Part shown: positions 20,558-30,759 of the stretch, piece by piece
Numbering within the stretch: the first letter of the stretch is position 1
Layout of the letters: the number at the start of each line of letters is the position of its first letter
Source: Parvularia atlantis
Taxonomy: Eukaryota; Opisthokonta; Rotosphaerida
Direction of reading: 5' to 3'
Assembly: GCA_943704415.1 (NCBI GenBank)
Contig: CALSCO010002066.1
Location: 1 to 56,078, forward strand
Length of the DNA stretch: 56,078 nucleotides
The notes under the pieces: model-generated
Database searches by the model: none
Told to the model about the DNA's origin: nothing
What the model saw: only the letters and a program-made list of their open reading frames with translations
Program-made: the position numbers and the translations under genes

Positions 20558-22974
20558 ATGACGACCGCGCTGCTGCTTCGCCTCCTGGCGGCCGCGGGCT
20601 TCGCGCTGCTGGCAGCACGTGGCACCGCCGCCGCGCCCGTCCCGCTCGGCCCGCGTGCGCTCGTGGTGGAGGAGCTGGACCTCATCTCGCACACGCGCAC
20701 GGCCCTCGCCAAGCGCTCCGTATCCCCCGTGACCCTTGTTGGTGCGGGCCTGACGCGCCCCCCGCGCGCACACCGCCCTTCTCACCGGCCGCGTGTCGCC
20801 GTCGTCGCAGGCTGCCCGTCGGTCGACTTCTCCGCTGCGGTCACGATCGGTACGGGCGCGGCCGCGCAGACCTTTGAGTTGGTCGTGGACACGGTGCGCA
20901 GCGCCGTCCGCGCGCTGCCGCTGCTCACGCGGTCGCCCAGGGCTCGTCGACCCTCGCCGTCGCGGGCAGCGGGTGCAGCGCCTGCAACGTCAAGCGCACG
21001 TACACGACCGCGCTGCACAAGGCCAATGGCGCGACCAACCTCGGCAAGTCCGTCTCGTCCACGTACGGCGACGGCTCAAGCTGGACGGGCACGATCTGGA
21101 CCGACACGGTCACGATCGGCTCGATCGTCCTTCCGGCCATGGCCTTCGCCGTCCAGTCGACCGCGCTCAATTTTTACAAGCGGGACTGCACGAGCAACAC
21201 GCCGGGCCTTAACCAGGGCATTATGGGGTGCGCGCGCACGCACGCTCGCGCGGGCCCCAGGCGCGGCTCATCGCCGTCCGCGCGCGCACAGCATGGCCTA
21301 CTACCAGCTCGCCGTGGCCGGCGGCGGCACGCGCACCGACGCCTACCCGGACAAGTGGGAGCAGGTCACGCTCTCCAAGGCCGCCGGGACGGGCTTCCCG
21401 CTGGCCGGGAGCCTCGTATTCTCGATGGTCATGTGCGCGACGACGGGCAAGATGTGGCTCAATGGCTTTGACTCGTCGTTCGCGACGGCCGCGCCGATCT
21501 ACGTGCCCCTCACGCAGAACGTGCGTGCGCTCTGGCGCGCTCTGACCCTTGCTTATCCCGCGCATACTCGCGGCAGCTATACTACAACATCAACCTCAAC
21601 GCGATGCGGTTTGTCAACGGCGCCACGGGCGCCGTCCTGCACACATCTGGCGCGACTGCGTCCGCGTTCGGCACGACGGCGATCGTCGACTCGGGTTCGA
21701 CGCAACTGCTCGTGCCCGCGACTGTCTTCGACGCCGTCAATACGTATCTCAACAGCCTCACGGCCTTCACGGGGCTTTTCGGGACCAACTTCCTGAACGG
21801 CGGATTTTGCAAGTCGACGCCGGCGCGGACGCTTGCGCAGCTCAACGCGCAGCTGCCGTGGCTCCGCTTCGAGCTCGACAACGGCGTCGTGCTCACGATG
21901 CCTCCGGTCTCGTCCTACCTCGTCCAGACGCCCGTCAGCGGCACGACGTACTACTGCCCGGGTGTGGGCACGTACAACGGGCTGACGATCATGGGCTGGG
22001 CCGTCATGAACAACTTCCTCGTCGTCTTCGACCGGAGCAACAAGGTCTCGAGCCTGGGCGCAATCGGCTGGGCGCCGACGTCTTGGTGCAACACGGGGAC
22101 GCTGGCGAACGTCACGGTCGTGGCCACGCCGACCAGCGCGCCCACAACCGCGCCCACAACCGCGCCCACGACCGCGCCCACAACCGCGCCCACAACCGCG
22201 CCCACAACCGCGCCCACCACCGCGCCCACAACCGCGCCCACAACCGCGCCGACCACCGCGCCCACAACCGCGCCCACGACCGCGCCCACTACTGCTCCTA
22301 CAACCGCGCCCACTACTGCTCCTACAACCGCGCCCACAACCGCACCGACCAACGGTCCTACCACTGCACCTACAACCGCGCCCACCACCGCACAGACGAC
22401 TGCACCGACGACCAGCCAGGCATCGCCCACGCCGTCCAGCAGTCCCGGCACGGCCAACACCGCCACCGCTGGCGGCAATACGGTCGCGATCGCCGTGGGC
22501 GTGTCAGTCGCCGTCATCGTCGTCGCCGTCGTTGTGCTCCTCCTGCTGTACTTCTCCAACTTTGGCCGGCGCAGCGCACGCGGCGTTGGAACCGCGCCGC
22601 CGCCGCGCAAGCCGCCCATGCCCGCCGAGGTGTCGACGCGCGGCCTCATCCACATGGAGTCGTTCCATCAGGACCTGGCGGCCTACGATACGCCCTCGCC
22701 CGCCCAGTCGCCGCCGCAGCAGCAAGCGCGGCCCCGGCCCGCGCAGCCAGCGCCGCCGCCGCCCGCCATGGCTGCGTACGCTCGACCCATGCCCATCTAC
22801 GCGCCCATGCCGCCGCCGCCCATCCGCACGCCGGCTGCGCGCCCGTCAACGACGACGCCGCCGTACGTGCCGCCCGCCCCGCGACAGCCGGCCGGGCCAC
22901 GCCAGCCACCAGCGCCGCTGCGGCCCACGAACGTCAACTGGTCGGCGCCGCCGAACCCGTTCTACGACCAGTGA
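20558..22974 (+). CDS. Pepsin-like aspartic protease, type I membrane-anchored
   Basis: Signal peptide MTTALLLRLLAAAGFALLA, then a propeptide-like stretch. The first catalytic site is split by an intron: VVDT joins GSSTLAVAGSG. The flap appears as STYGDGSSWTG, and the second catalytic site is AIVDSGSTQLLVPA (about 21679-21720). Both DTG/DSG aspartates are therefore present. The catalytic domain ends near NVTVVATPTS and is followed by about 24 Thr-Ala-Pro-Thr units (22132-22416), a probable O-glycosylated stalk. A single membrane span follows (VAIAVGVSVAVIVVAVVVLL, about 22483-22545), then a basic stop-transfer FGRRSARG and a Pro-rich cytoplasmic tail ending PPNPFYDQ. This is an extracellular or endomembrane protease with a long proline-rich tail. 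Its stop lies 22 bp from the convergent transporter stop. Confidence 0.88.
22132..22416 (+). repeat. Tandem 12-bp coding repeat (TAPT stalk)
   Basis: Repeating unit close to GCGCCCACAACC encodes Thr-Ala-Pro-Thr. The 5' copies are nearly identical and the 3' copies drift (ACTGCTCCTACA variants), which suggests recent expansion at one end. It lies between the protease domain and the membrane span. Confidence 0.9.
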
Positions 22975-22996
22975 GCGCTCATGTGTTTCTGCCTTC

Positions 22997-24264
22997 TTAC
23001 AGTGCAGTGCCGTCGAGGTCGTCCAGTTCGTGCGCACTGGGCTCGGAATCGTTTGACGCGACGGCGGCGCGCGCGGGCGGCCGTCGCAGCCCGTTGCGCA
23101 GCCGGCTGTAGCCCGTCCTGGTCGCCGTGCTGATGAGCCCGCCAGGTGCGCCGCCGCCGCGCTCGAACCGCAGCATGTAGACGGCAAAGGCGGCGCAAGG
23201 CAGGACGAGCGCAAAGAGCACGGCGTTGGCCGGCACAAAATTGCCCTGCAGCACGTCCAGCGACCAGTAGTTGAGCGGGTACTGCGCCAGCGACAGAGAT
23301 CAGCCAGATGCTTGCGCGCAGGAGGCGCACCACGGCGCGCACCGCCAGCAGGGACACGAGCGACGCGCTGCACAGGATCACGCCCCACAGCACGCCAAAG
23401 TTGGTGAAGCTGCGTCGCACGTCAGCACCGCGCGCACGCCACGCGGCGAAACGCCCCACCCGAATCTGAGCGGTCGTCGCGTCAGCAAGCGTCGTGTGCA
23501 AGCATGCGCGGCACGCACATTCGTCCGATAAAGTCCGCGAAGGAGGCGTACATCATCGGCCGGAACGCGCTCACGACCAGGAACGACACGTACTGCAGCG
23601 CCGTGTTTGGCACAAGCCTGCCGCGTGCGTGGCACGTCAGCGCTCACGGGGCGCGCACGCGGCTCGCCGCACATGGTCACGCCAAACATGACGCCGCTGC
23701 CAAAGACGATCAGCTGCACGGTTGAGATGCGCTGCGAGTCGAGCAGCCAGCCCACCGGCGCGGCGATGGCCTGCCGCCCGCTTGAGTACGAGCAGCCAGC
23801 GCACTACCAGCGCACCACGCCTGCGACGGGCAGGATGATCGCAAAGGCCGACGTCATCGCCTCGGCCGTGGCCGTGTCGGTCAGCTGCCGCAGCTGGTTG
23901 TCGATCGTGCTCATGTAAAAGTTGAGACGCATCTGGTACACGCTCACGCAGTACACGGCGAGCCTGCACGCAAACGGCCGCAGATGAGCGCGCGCGCACT
24001 GCGCACGGTACCGCGGTGCGCACCACAGCAGCGGCGAGCGCAGCTGGTCTTTCAGTGGCGCCTCCATCAGTGCGTTGGCCAGGTACACCTCCTTGTACGT
24101 CAGCTGCGGTCGCGCAGGCCCTTGGCATACCGCATCCAACTGCCATCAGCACTGTACCGCGCAGAGACGCGCACACGCGCACCCTGCTCCATTGCCAGCT
24201 GGTCGTCGCCTTTGCGCAGGCGCAGTGTCATTGACGATGACGTCTGCCGCACGAACCCGTCAGC

Positions 24265-24325
<61 letters not shown>

Positions 24326-25332
24326 CACACACACACACACACACACACGACCGGTGTCGCGCACCCGCTCACGCGTCGCCTGCGCAAACTCCTCGCTGCT
24401 CGGCACGATCACGTACACGCACAGCGCCAGCAGCGCCGGCACGGCCGCGTAACCGACAAATAGCGCGCGCAGACTCGGAGCACCCGAGCCGCGGTACACG
24501 GCCTACGCGACGGCGTCATCGGCGGCGCGCACAAGCGTGCACGAGGCTCTTGCGCACGTCGAGCACGACAAAGACGACGGCCGACGCGTCAAACGCCGTG
24601 TTGTAGAAGCTCAGGATCAGGCCCGACCGCTCCGGCATGAGGCTGCTGAGCGTCATGCTCTTTTTTTTTTTTTTTTTTTTTGGTGCGCAAGCGTGCCGGT
24701 CAGTCCGCCGTACTTGCACGTGTGTGCGCGTGTGCAGACACGCACAGACTGCATGATCACCTGGCCAAAGATGCCCAGGCCTGCGCACAGCAAAAAAAAA
24801 AAAGGCGCGTCGCGTCAGCATCGCCTGCGCAGTCGTCGCGCGCACCGGCGTAGCTCGGGATGAACGCGTCCAGCCCCGCGTCGTCCGAGAATGCAAACAG
24901 CACCGCCGACAGCGCTAGTCCGATCGCGCCGGCCAGCACCATCAGCCGCGCCCCGAGGCGGTCCACCAGGAAGCCGTTGGCGATGCCGACGGTCGGCGCC
25001 ATCGCGCCCACGGTGAACATAAGGTCGAGCCGCAGCGACTGCGCCGTGCACGGCGTCTGCGCCTGCGCCGTCCGGGTCACGCCTGCATCCGCCACCCGCG
25101 TCCGCGCACGTTCGCGTCCGATGCGCTCATGTTGGCGCACAGCCGCCCGTACACGCCCTCGTCAACCATCACGGGCTTGAGCGCCGGGTAGCCGTAGATG
25201 ACACTGCCGCGCATCGCTCAGTCAGCCACCCCGCACCGCCGCGCGCCGCCGCATCGCGCACCCGGTCGTGCCCAGCAGGAACACAGCCAGCACGGCGAGC
25301 CGCGCCACGGTGACGCGCCGCGACGGACGCAT
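22997..25332 (-). CDS. SLC43/Fmp42-like major facilitator transporter
   Basis: Multi-pass membrane carrier of the amino-acid/nucleobase SLC43 group, which includes yeast Fmp42. Exon 1 is MRPSRRVTVARLAVLAVFLL joined to GVIYGYPALKPVMVDEGVY, matching the family's first helix and loop. Later blocks: GIANGFLVDRLGARLMVLAG (MFS helix 2-3 loop with the D-R-x-G-x-R pattern), GLGIFGQVIMQS, SMTLSSLMPERSGLILSFYN, RLNFYMSTIDNQLRQLTD, PVGWLLDSQRIST and QYVSFLVVSAFRPMMYASF. The C-terminal tail is hydrophilic and ends ELDDLDGTAL. Twelve helices are expected. Introns hold a long CA repeat (24267-24348) and a 21-nt T-run (A-run on the coding strand) directly at an acceptor. The start codon is 22 bp from the divergent MMS19 start. 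The substrate cannot be told from sequence. Confidence 0.82.
24267..24348. repeat. CA/TG microsatellite, about 82 nt
   Basis: Nearly perfect (CA)n with one interruption near 24324. It lies inside an intron of the SLC43-like gene, so on the coding strand the intron contains (TG)n. Confidence 0.95.
24661..24681. repeat. T21 homopolymer at an intron acceptor
   Basis: On the coding (minus) strand this is an A-run ending AG, immediately before the exon that begins SMTLSSLMPERSG. Confidence 0.85.
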
Positions 25333-25354
25333 TCACCCCTGCCAGGCGAGAGTG

Positions 25355-28300
25355 ATGGCCGCGGCAGGTCTGTCACGCTACCGGCTCGCGCCTCTCACAC
25401 ACCGCCGCGCGCGGCTGCGCAGACGTCCGGGCCGGGCGCCTGTCGCTGCTGAGCGTGGTAGAGTCGCTTGGGCAGCTGCTGACGCACACGGATGGCGCAC
25501 GCCGCGCCGAGGGTGCGGTGTCAGTGCGCGCACTGCACTGCGAGTGAACCTGATCCGATCGCGACCGCGCGCGAGCACAGGCATGGCGCAGCTCGCGCGC
25601 GTCCTGCACGACCTCGCCGGCTTCGATCTGGACCGCCGATCGGGTGCGTGTACGTGTGTGTGCTCCTGCTGTCGTGCTGAGCGCATCGGCGCGTGCAGTC
25701 GGCGTGCTGTGCGCGTTCCTCGCCGACCGCGTGCAGGACACGGCGTGCGTCGTGCCCGCGCTCGACGCCATGGTCGCGCTGCTGCTGCACCAGCGCTTGG
25801 CGCCAGGCGAGGCGGCAAAGCTTATGCGCGGGTGTGTTACATGCGCGCGGGTGTGCGTGACTGACGCCCGCGCCCAGCATGATCGACCACGTGACGGTCG
25901 ACGGGCAGCCGCAGCCATTCCGCCACGCCGTGCTGTCCGCGATCGAGACGTTTGTGCAGCACGCGCCGGCGGCGATGCAGCAGCTCGGCGGGTGTGCGAG
26001 GCACGTGCTCGCTGCGGCCCCAGGCTGATGGCGTTGCACAGCGACCTCGTGGCCGCGTTCGTCGCCCTCATCGACGGCGAGAAGGACCCGCGCAACTTGA
26101 TCGTAGCGCTGCGCGCTGGCGCCGTCGTCGCCGTGAGTGTGCCCGTCGACGAGCAGCTCACGCAGGAGCTGTTTGACGTGCTTGCGTGCTACTTCCCGAT
26201 CACGTTCACGCCGCCGCCGAACGACCCCTTCAACGTGTCGCCGGACGAGCTTCGGAGCACGCTCTGGTGCGCGTGGCCGCGCGTCTGCGCTGGCCGCGCC
26301 GGCTCAGCCGCATGACTGCAGTGCCGCGCTCACGGCCACGACGCGCTTCGGCCCACTCGCCCTCCCGCTCGTGCTCGAAAAGCTGCAGGCCACCGCAAAC
26401 GTCGTCAAGGCACGTTGCGCCCAAGCCTGTTTGCGCCTGCCTGACGCGCCCGCTCGCGAGCAGAAGGATGCGCTCACGCTGCTCACGCGGGGCTGCGCCG
26501 TGTACGACGCTGCCGACATTGCTGCGTGCGCGGTGGAGCTGCGCGAGCTGCTTTGCGAGGAGGCACGTGCCCACCGCTGCATGCGCTTGCTGCGCCGCGC
26601 TGATGACGTCTCACGCAGGTCTTTGCCGCGTCGGACGCTGAGATGGAGCACCTGGGTCTGTCGTCGCTGGCCAAGTGCGGGTAGCGCGGTGTGCTGCAGC
26701 GCGCTCACGCCTGCGCAAACACAGCGTCAGCAAAGCCTTGTCGCGCGCGCCGGGCGATAGCGCGCAGCTGTTTGTGACGGCTGTCGTGGACGCCTGCAAG
26801 GCGAGCGCATGCGTTGCGATCGTGCGCGCAGTGCCTGACCCCTGCACGCCGGCAGCACCACGTGCAAAAGCTCGAGACCAAGCTCGGGCATACCAGCTGC
26901 CGCATGCTCGCTGCGCTGGCGAGCTCGGGCGGTGCGTGCTGCCGTGCTGGACGGCGAGTGCATACTGACCGCACGAGACGGCTAGACTCGGCATGCGCGC
27001 TCGTCGGCGCGCTGGTGCTGCCTGTCCTGTTTGCGCAGTACGAGGCGAAAACGGGCCCGCAGCAGCGCAGCCTGGTGCTCGAGGCCATGCACACGCTCGT
27101 GGTGCGCTCAGACTGTACAGCGCGGGCGCATGGCCGCTGACGGTGCGCGGTCAGGTCGGTGCGCGCGCCGTCGTCAGCGCGGCACCGGACGTCGACGCGG
27201 CCGATGAGCACCCCCTGGCGAGCTTTGTGGGCATCCTGCAGCAGCTGGCTGTCGAAGGCAAGCACTACGGTCGCAGAGGCCGCGACTGACCGGACGGCGC
27301 CACAGCGGCAGCGCAGTCGGGCACCGACGGTGTGCCGCTGCGCCGTGCCGGCCTGAGCATGTTGTTTGAGCTGGCCGACCAGCCTCGCCTTGTGCCACCT
27401 GTGACGGTGCGGGCGGGCGGCATTGCGTGCGCGTCGCACTCGTGCGCGGAGCACCTGCTGCATGCGCTGCTGCACGACGACGCGCTCGACGTCTGCGCTC
27501 AGGCCGGCACGCTCATCTCGCGGCTGAGCGAGCGGCACGGACCGTTTGTGCACGGCCGCGTCTTCCCCGCCGTTGTTCAGGCGCTGCAGGCACGGCGCTT
27601 CCTCTTTCGCGCTCGCAGCTCCATGACGCGCGCGCCTGCAGGGCGACAAGCGCGCCGCTGCCGCAAGAGAAAGGAGCCAGCTGCTGCTGCGGTGCCTCGT
27701 CGCGGGCGCACAGCAGTCGGACGCGCTGCTGGCTCGCACGCTGCAGTTTGCCCTGCTCGCACTGCCGACCGACGCGTCGCGCGAGACCGACTGGACGCTC
27801 GATCTCCTGCGCACTGTCTCGGGTGCCTGCGACCTCGAGAGCGGCGCCGTGGCCGCACCTGGCGCGAGCGCGGCCGCCCCTTTCGCAGTGGCGTACCTTG
27901 TGCGTACGCGGGGTCTGCTGTGCACGGTGCGCTGACGGCGCCCAGGTGTCGTGGCTGTCGGCTGGTGCGCACAGCACAGCGGGCGTGCTGCCCGCGGCTG
28001 GCCGGGTGGTCGCGGGCCTGTGCCGAGCGGCCAGCAACGAGCAGCAGGTGCGCCCGCCCGCCCGCTTCTGGGGCGCCGCCTCACCGTGCCTGCCAGACGG
28101 TGCTGCTCGCGGCCGTGCTGGCGTGGTGGACGGGCGAGACGCCGTGCGCGCAGATCGAGCGGCCGGCGTGGGCCGCGCCGCTGCCTGCCCTACCCGCCAC
28201 ACCACCAAGCGTCAGCGCGCTCGCGTACCTGGTCGGCGCGCTGCGGCCGGCGTGCGGCTGGCCGCGTGCGCCGACGCCGGCCCAGTTTGTGCGCGGCGTG

Positions 28301-29372
28301 CTGGCGGCACAGCCTGCGCACGAGCGTATGTTCCAGCTGGCCGCGTCTGTCGTCAACAAGCGGCTTGCAGGTGCGCAAGCGCGTGCGTCTGATGCTCGCT
28401 CACTTTTTCGGGGGGGTACACAGACGACGTCGAGCTCGATGAGGCCGCTCGCGCGCTCTGGGCTGACGCGTGCTTGCCCACGCGCCTTCGCTTCTGGGTG
28501 TGTGCGCGCCGTCTTGCCGTGCGGCGCGCTTGATGACGTGCACCTGTGCAGCTGCTCAAGGCGCTGGCGATGCGCGTGCATCCCGCGCTGCCACAGCTGC
28601 TGGACGAGGCCGTGCGTCTGCTGGACGGCGACGAGACGCTGCGATGCGAGGCCGCCGCTGCCTTTGAGCTGCTGCTGGCCGACGACGGCGTCGGGCTGAC
28701 GAAGGACGACGCGGCCGTGATACGAGTGCGTGGGCTGTTGCGCCGTCGGCCTGCTGACTCATGCCCGCACGCAGCCGCTGTACAAGCAGCGCGTGCTGTT
28801 GATCGTCAAGACGCCGCTGCTCGCGCGCTTCCGCTCGGGCGAGCACCAGCACGCGGTGCTGACGTCGCTCGCGGGTCTGCTGCGCCACGCACCGCAGTCG
28901 CTGCTGCAGGCCGAGCTGCCCGAGGTGCGCGTGTGGGTCTGTAGAGCGGCCACGTAATTGACACGGCGCGCCGCAGCTGCTGCCGCTCGTGCTGCAGATG
29001 GTGGCGGACGCAGGCGAGGACGACGCGGCGCACGCGCTGCACCTGGCCGCGCTCACGATCATGCTGAGCGTGCCACCTGCGACGCTGGCCGAGCACGTGA
29101 GCACGCTCATGCCCGCCGCGCTGCGCCTCGCAGTGGCCGCGCCGACGGTGCGCTCAAAGCGCCGTGCCTGTACGTGGTCTCACGGTGCGTCTCGCCAGGG
29201 CGTCAAGACGGCCGCGGTCGCCCTGCTGAGCAAGTATTGCGCCGTGCCGTACCACGTCGTGCATCCGTACCGCGCGCAGGTGCTGGCCGGCCTCGGGCGC
29301 TGCTTGGACGACCCGAAGCGCGCCGTGCGCCGCGCCGCCGCCGACTGTCGCACGCGCTGGTTTGCTTTATGA
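25355..29372 (+). CDS. MMS19: MMS19, cytosolic iron-sulfur assembly targeting factor
   Basis: HEAT-repeat adaptor of the CIA targeting complex that passes Fe-S clusters to DNA-repair and replication proteins. The N-terminal MAAADVRAGRLSLLSVVESL parallels the human N-terminal region (VKSGNYTVLQVVEALG). The strongest match is LIDGEKDPRNLIVALR followed by LACYFPITFTPPPNDPF and FGPLALPLVLEKLQ. A C-terminal block SKYCAVPYHVVHPYRAQVLA, then GRCLDDPKRAVRRAAADCR, is the conserved MMS19 end. Dense short introns; two have GC donors (26410-26463 after VVK; 27590-27641 after VQALQ). The chosen start is the first ATG and is supported by the conserved first exon-exon join. It converges with the PTPMT1-like gene, leaving 30 bp between stops. 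Confidence 0.87.
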
Positions 29373-29402
29373 AAAGACTGGCGTTTCGTCCAGCATGCGT
29401 GC

Positions 29403-30487
29403 TTAGTGCGTCTTGCCAGAAGCGAGCAGCACCTGCGCCTCGGCCGACAGCTGCCGCCGCGCCGACGCCGTCATCTGCGCGTAGCGAACGACGACCGGGC
29501 GCCGGTAGATGTCGCTCGACACCTGCGCGCGGTACGCGGTTATCATCTGCCAGCACGCGCGAGCGTGTGCGTGCCTTGGGCCGCTTCGACTTGAGGTAGC
29601 GGATGCCCTCCTGCGCGGTCATCTTCTTGTGTTCGATCAGGTAGCAAAGCACAACAGTGGCGCTGCGGCCCTGCCACCGAGTGCGACTGAGTGCGCAGGG
29701 CCGCGGAAGGGGCGCCATGACGCGCACCTGGCCGGCCTTGCAGTGCACGTATACGCCCTCGCCGCGCGCGACGGCCGCGGCGATCGCGTCGACGCCGGCC
29801 TGCAGCTGGTGCAGCGTCGGCGGGAGGTAGTCGATCACGGGGATGTACAGATGCCGCACGCCGTGCTGCGCGTAGACGTGCACGGGGCCCTGCGCGCCGC
29901 ACGGCGTCAGTCGCGAGCCGTGCGTGGCCCCGCGGCGTCACCTCGTACTCCTCGCACAGGTTGACGACATGCCGCACGCCCTGCCGCACGAGCGCCTGCG
30001 CGTCGGCCTCGAACGGCAGCGACCCTGCCCAGGAGGGCGCCGCACGTCAGGCGCCGCGCTGCAGTTGGGGCCTTCCGCGCACCGAGCACGATGCCGTCGT
30101 CCAGCTGCGACCAGTACGGCCGCCCAAACAGCGCGTGCGAGATCTTGAGCCCGGCGACGGTCAGCCACATGCCCATGCTGTCGGCCCGCGCACAACGCTC
30201 AGGCCGCCGCTGCACAGACCACGCAGCACCGCGCGCACCGCCCCAGCGCCCACAGCAGCGGCTTGTGCTGCGTGGCGGCGCACGATCAGCCGTATGCGCG
30301 CGTGGTCTGCGTCGCACCCTGACGATCTTCTTGTTGGCCACGAGCCACACGGCGTAGAACACGACACTCACGACGACCGACACCGTCGCCGGCACGCCGC
30401 GCAGCGCGTCCGGCGCCGCCCAGCCCGTGACGGCCGCGCCGATGCGCGCAATCACGACCACGAGGCTGATCCTGCGCATCGGCACTG

Positions 30488-30532
<45 letters not shown>

Positions 30533-30668
30533 CCGACACGCACCACGAGTTGACAAACAGCACCACGCCCAGCACGCTCAGCACCGCGCCGAGCGGCCCG
30601 CGCGCGCGCCGCGCCGCCGCTCGATCCGCGTGAATGACAGCGGTGACTGGCACGTGACTCGCCGTCAT
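29403..30668 (-). CDS. PTPMT1-like dual-specificity phosphatase with membrane N-terminus
   Basis: Cys-based phosphatase of the phosphatidylglycerophosphate phosphatase group (cardiolipin pathway in other eukaryotes). The catalytic loop HCKAG|QGRSATVV is split by an intron but rejoins to the C-x5-R signature; upstream are VNLCEEYE and YIPVIDYLPPTLHQLQAG, downstream CYLIEHKKMTAQEGIRYLK. The N-terminal exons are hydrophobic: GAVLSVLGVVLFVNSWC, ISLVVVIARIGAAVTG and TVSVVVSVVFYAVWLVANKK predict two or three membrane spans before MGMWLTVAGLKISHALFG. An intron after the first span holds a 42-nt CA/TG repeat. The last intron (29523-29574) has a GC donor. The C-terminus is VVRYAQMTASARRQLSAEA then SGKTH. 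Whether it sits in mitochondria or another membrane is open. Confidence 0.82.
30490..30531. repeat. CA/TG microsatellite, about 42 nt
   Basis: Perfect dinucleotide run inside an early intron of the PTPMT1-like gene. Confidence 0.95.
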
Positions 30669-30682
30669 TTTTGCGGCCGGCG

Positions 30683-30730
30683 GTGACGTAGTGAGTGACG
30701 TAGACTGACAGTTCGAAACCGCTTCGAAAC
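30683..30730. promoter_or_regulatory. Paired GTGACGTAG and TTCGAAAC motifs upstream of the PA200 gene
   Basis: In the 91 bp between two divergent start codons, GTGACGTAG occurs twice (30683-30691 and 30695-30703) and TTCGAAAC occurs twice (30712-30719 and 30723-30730). TGACGTA resembles an ATF/CREB-type bZIP half-site; no factor is known for the second motif. The second pair ends 30 bp before the PA200 ATG. Confidence 0.5.
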
Positions 30731-30759
30731 TCAGGCGTTCGTCAGCCCAGCTGCTCCGA

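Noticed and set aside
22132-22416. CRISPR-like or satellite array
   Set aside because: Units are 12 bp, contiguous and coding, with no spacers.
21951-22655. Minus-strand frame rich in GAVV repeats
   Set aside because: Pure shadow of the TAPT coding repeat of the protease.
24267-24348. Telomere-like or Z-DNA control element
   Set aside because: It is a plain CA microsatellite inside an intron; no telomere unit is present.
30651-30656. E-box CACGTG as a promoter site of PA200
   Set aside because: It lies in the first codons (SHVP) of the phosphatase gene and may be coding only.
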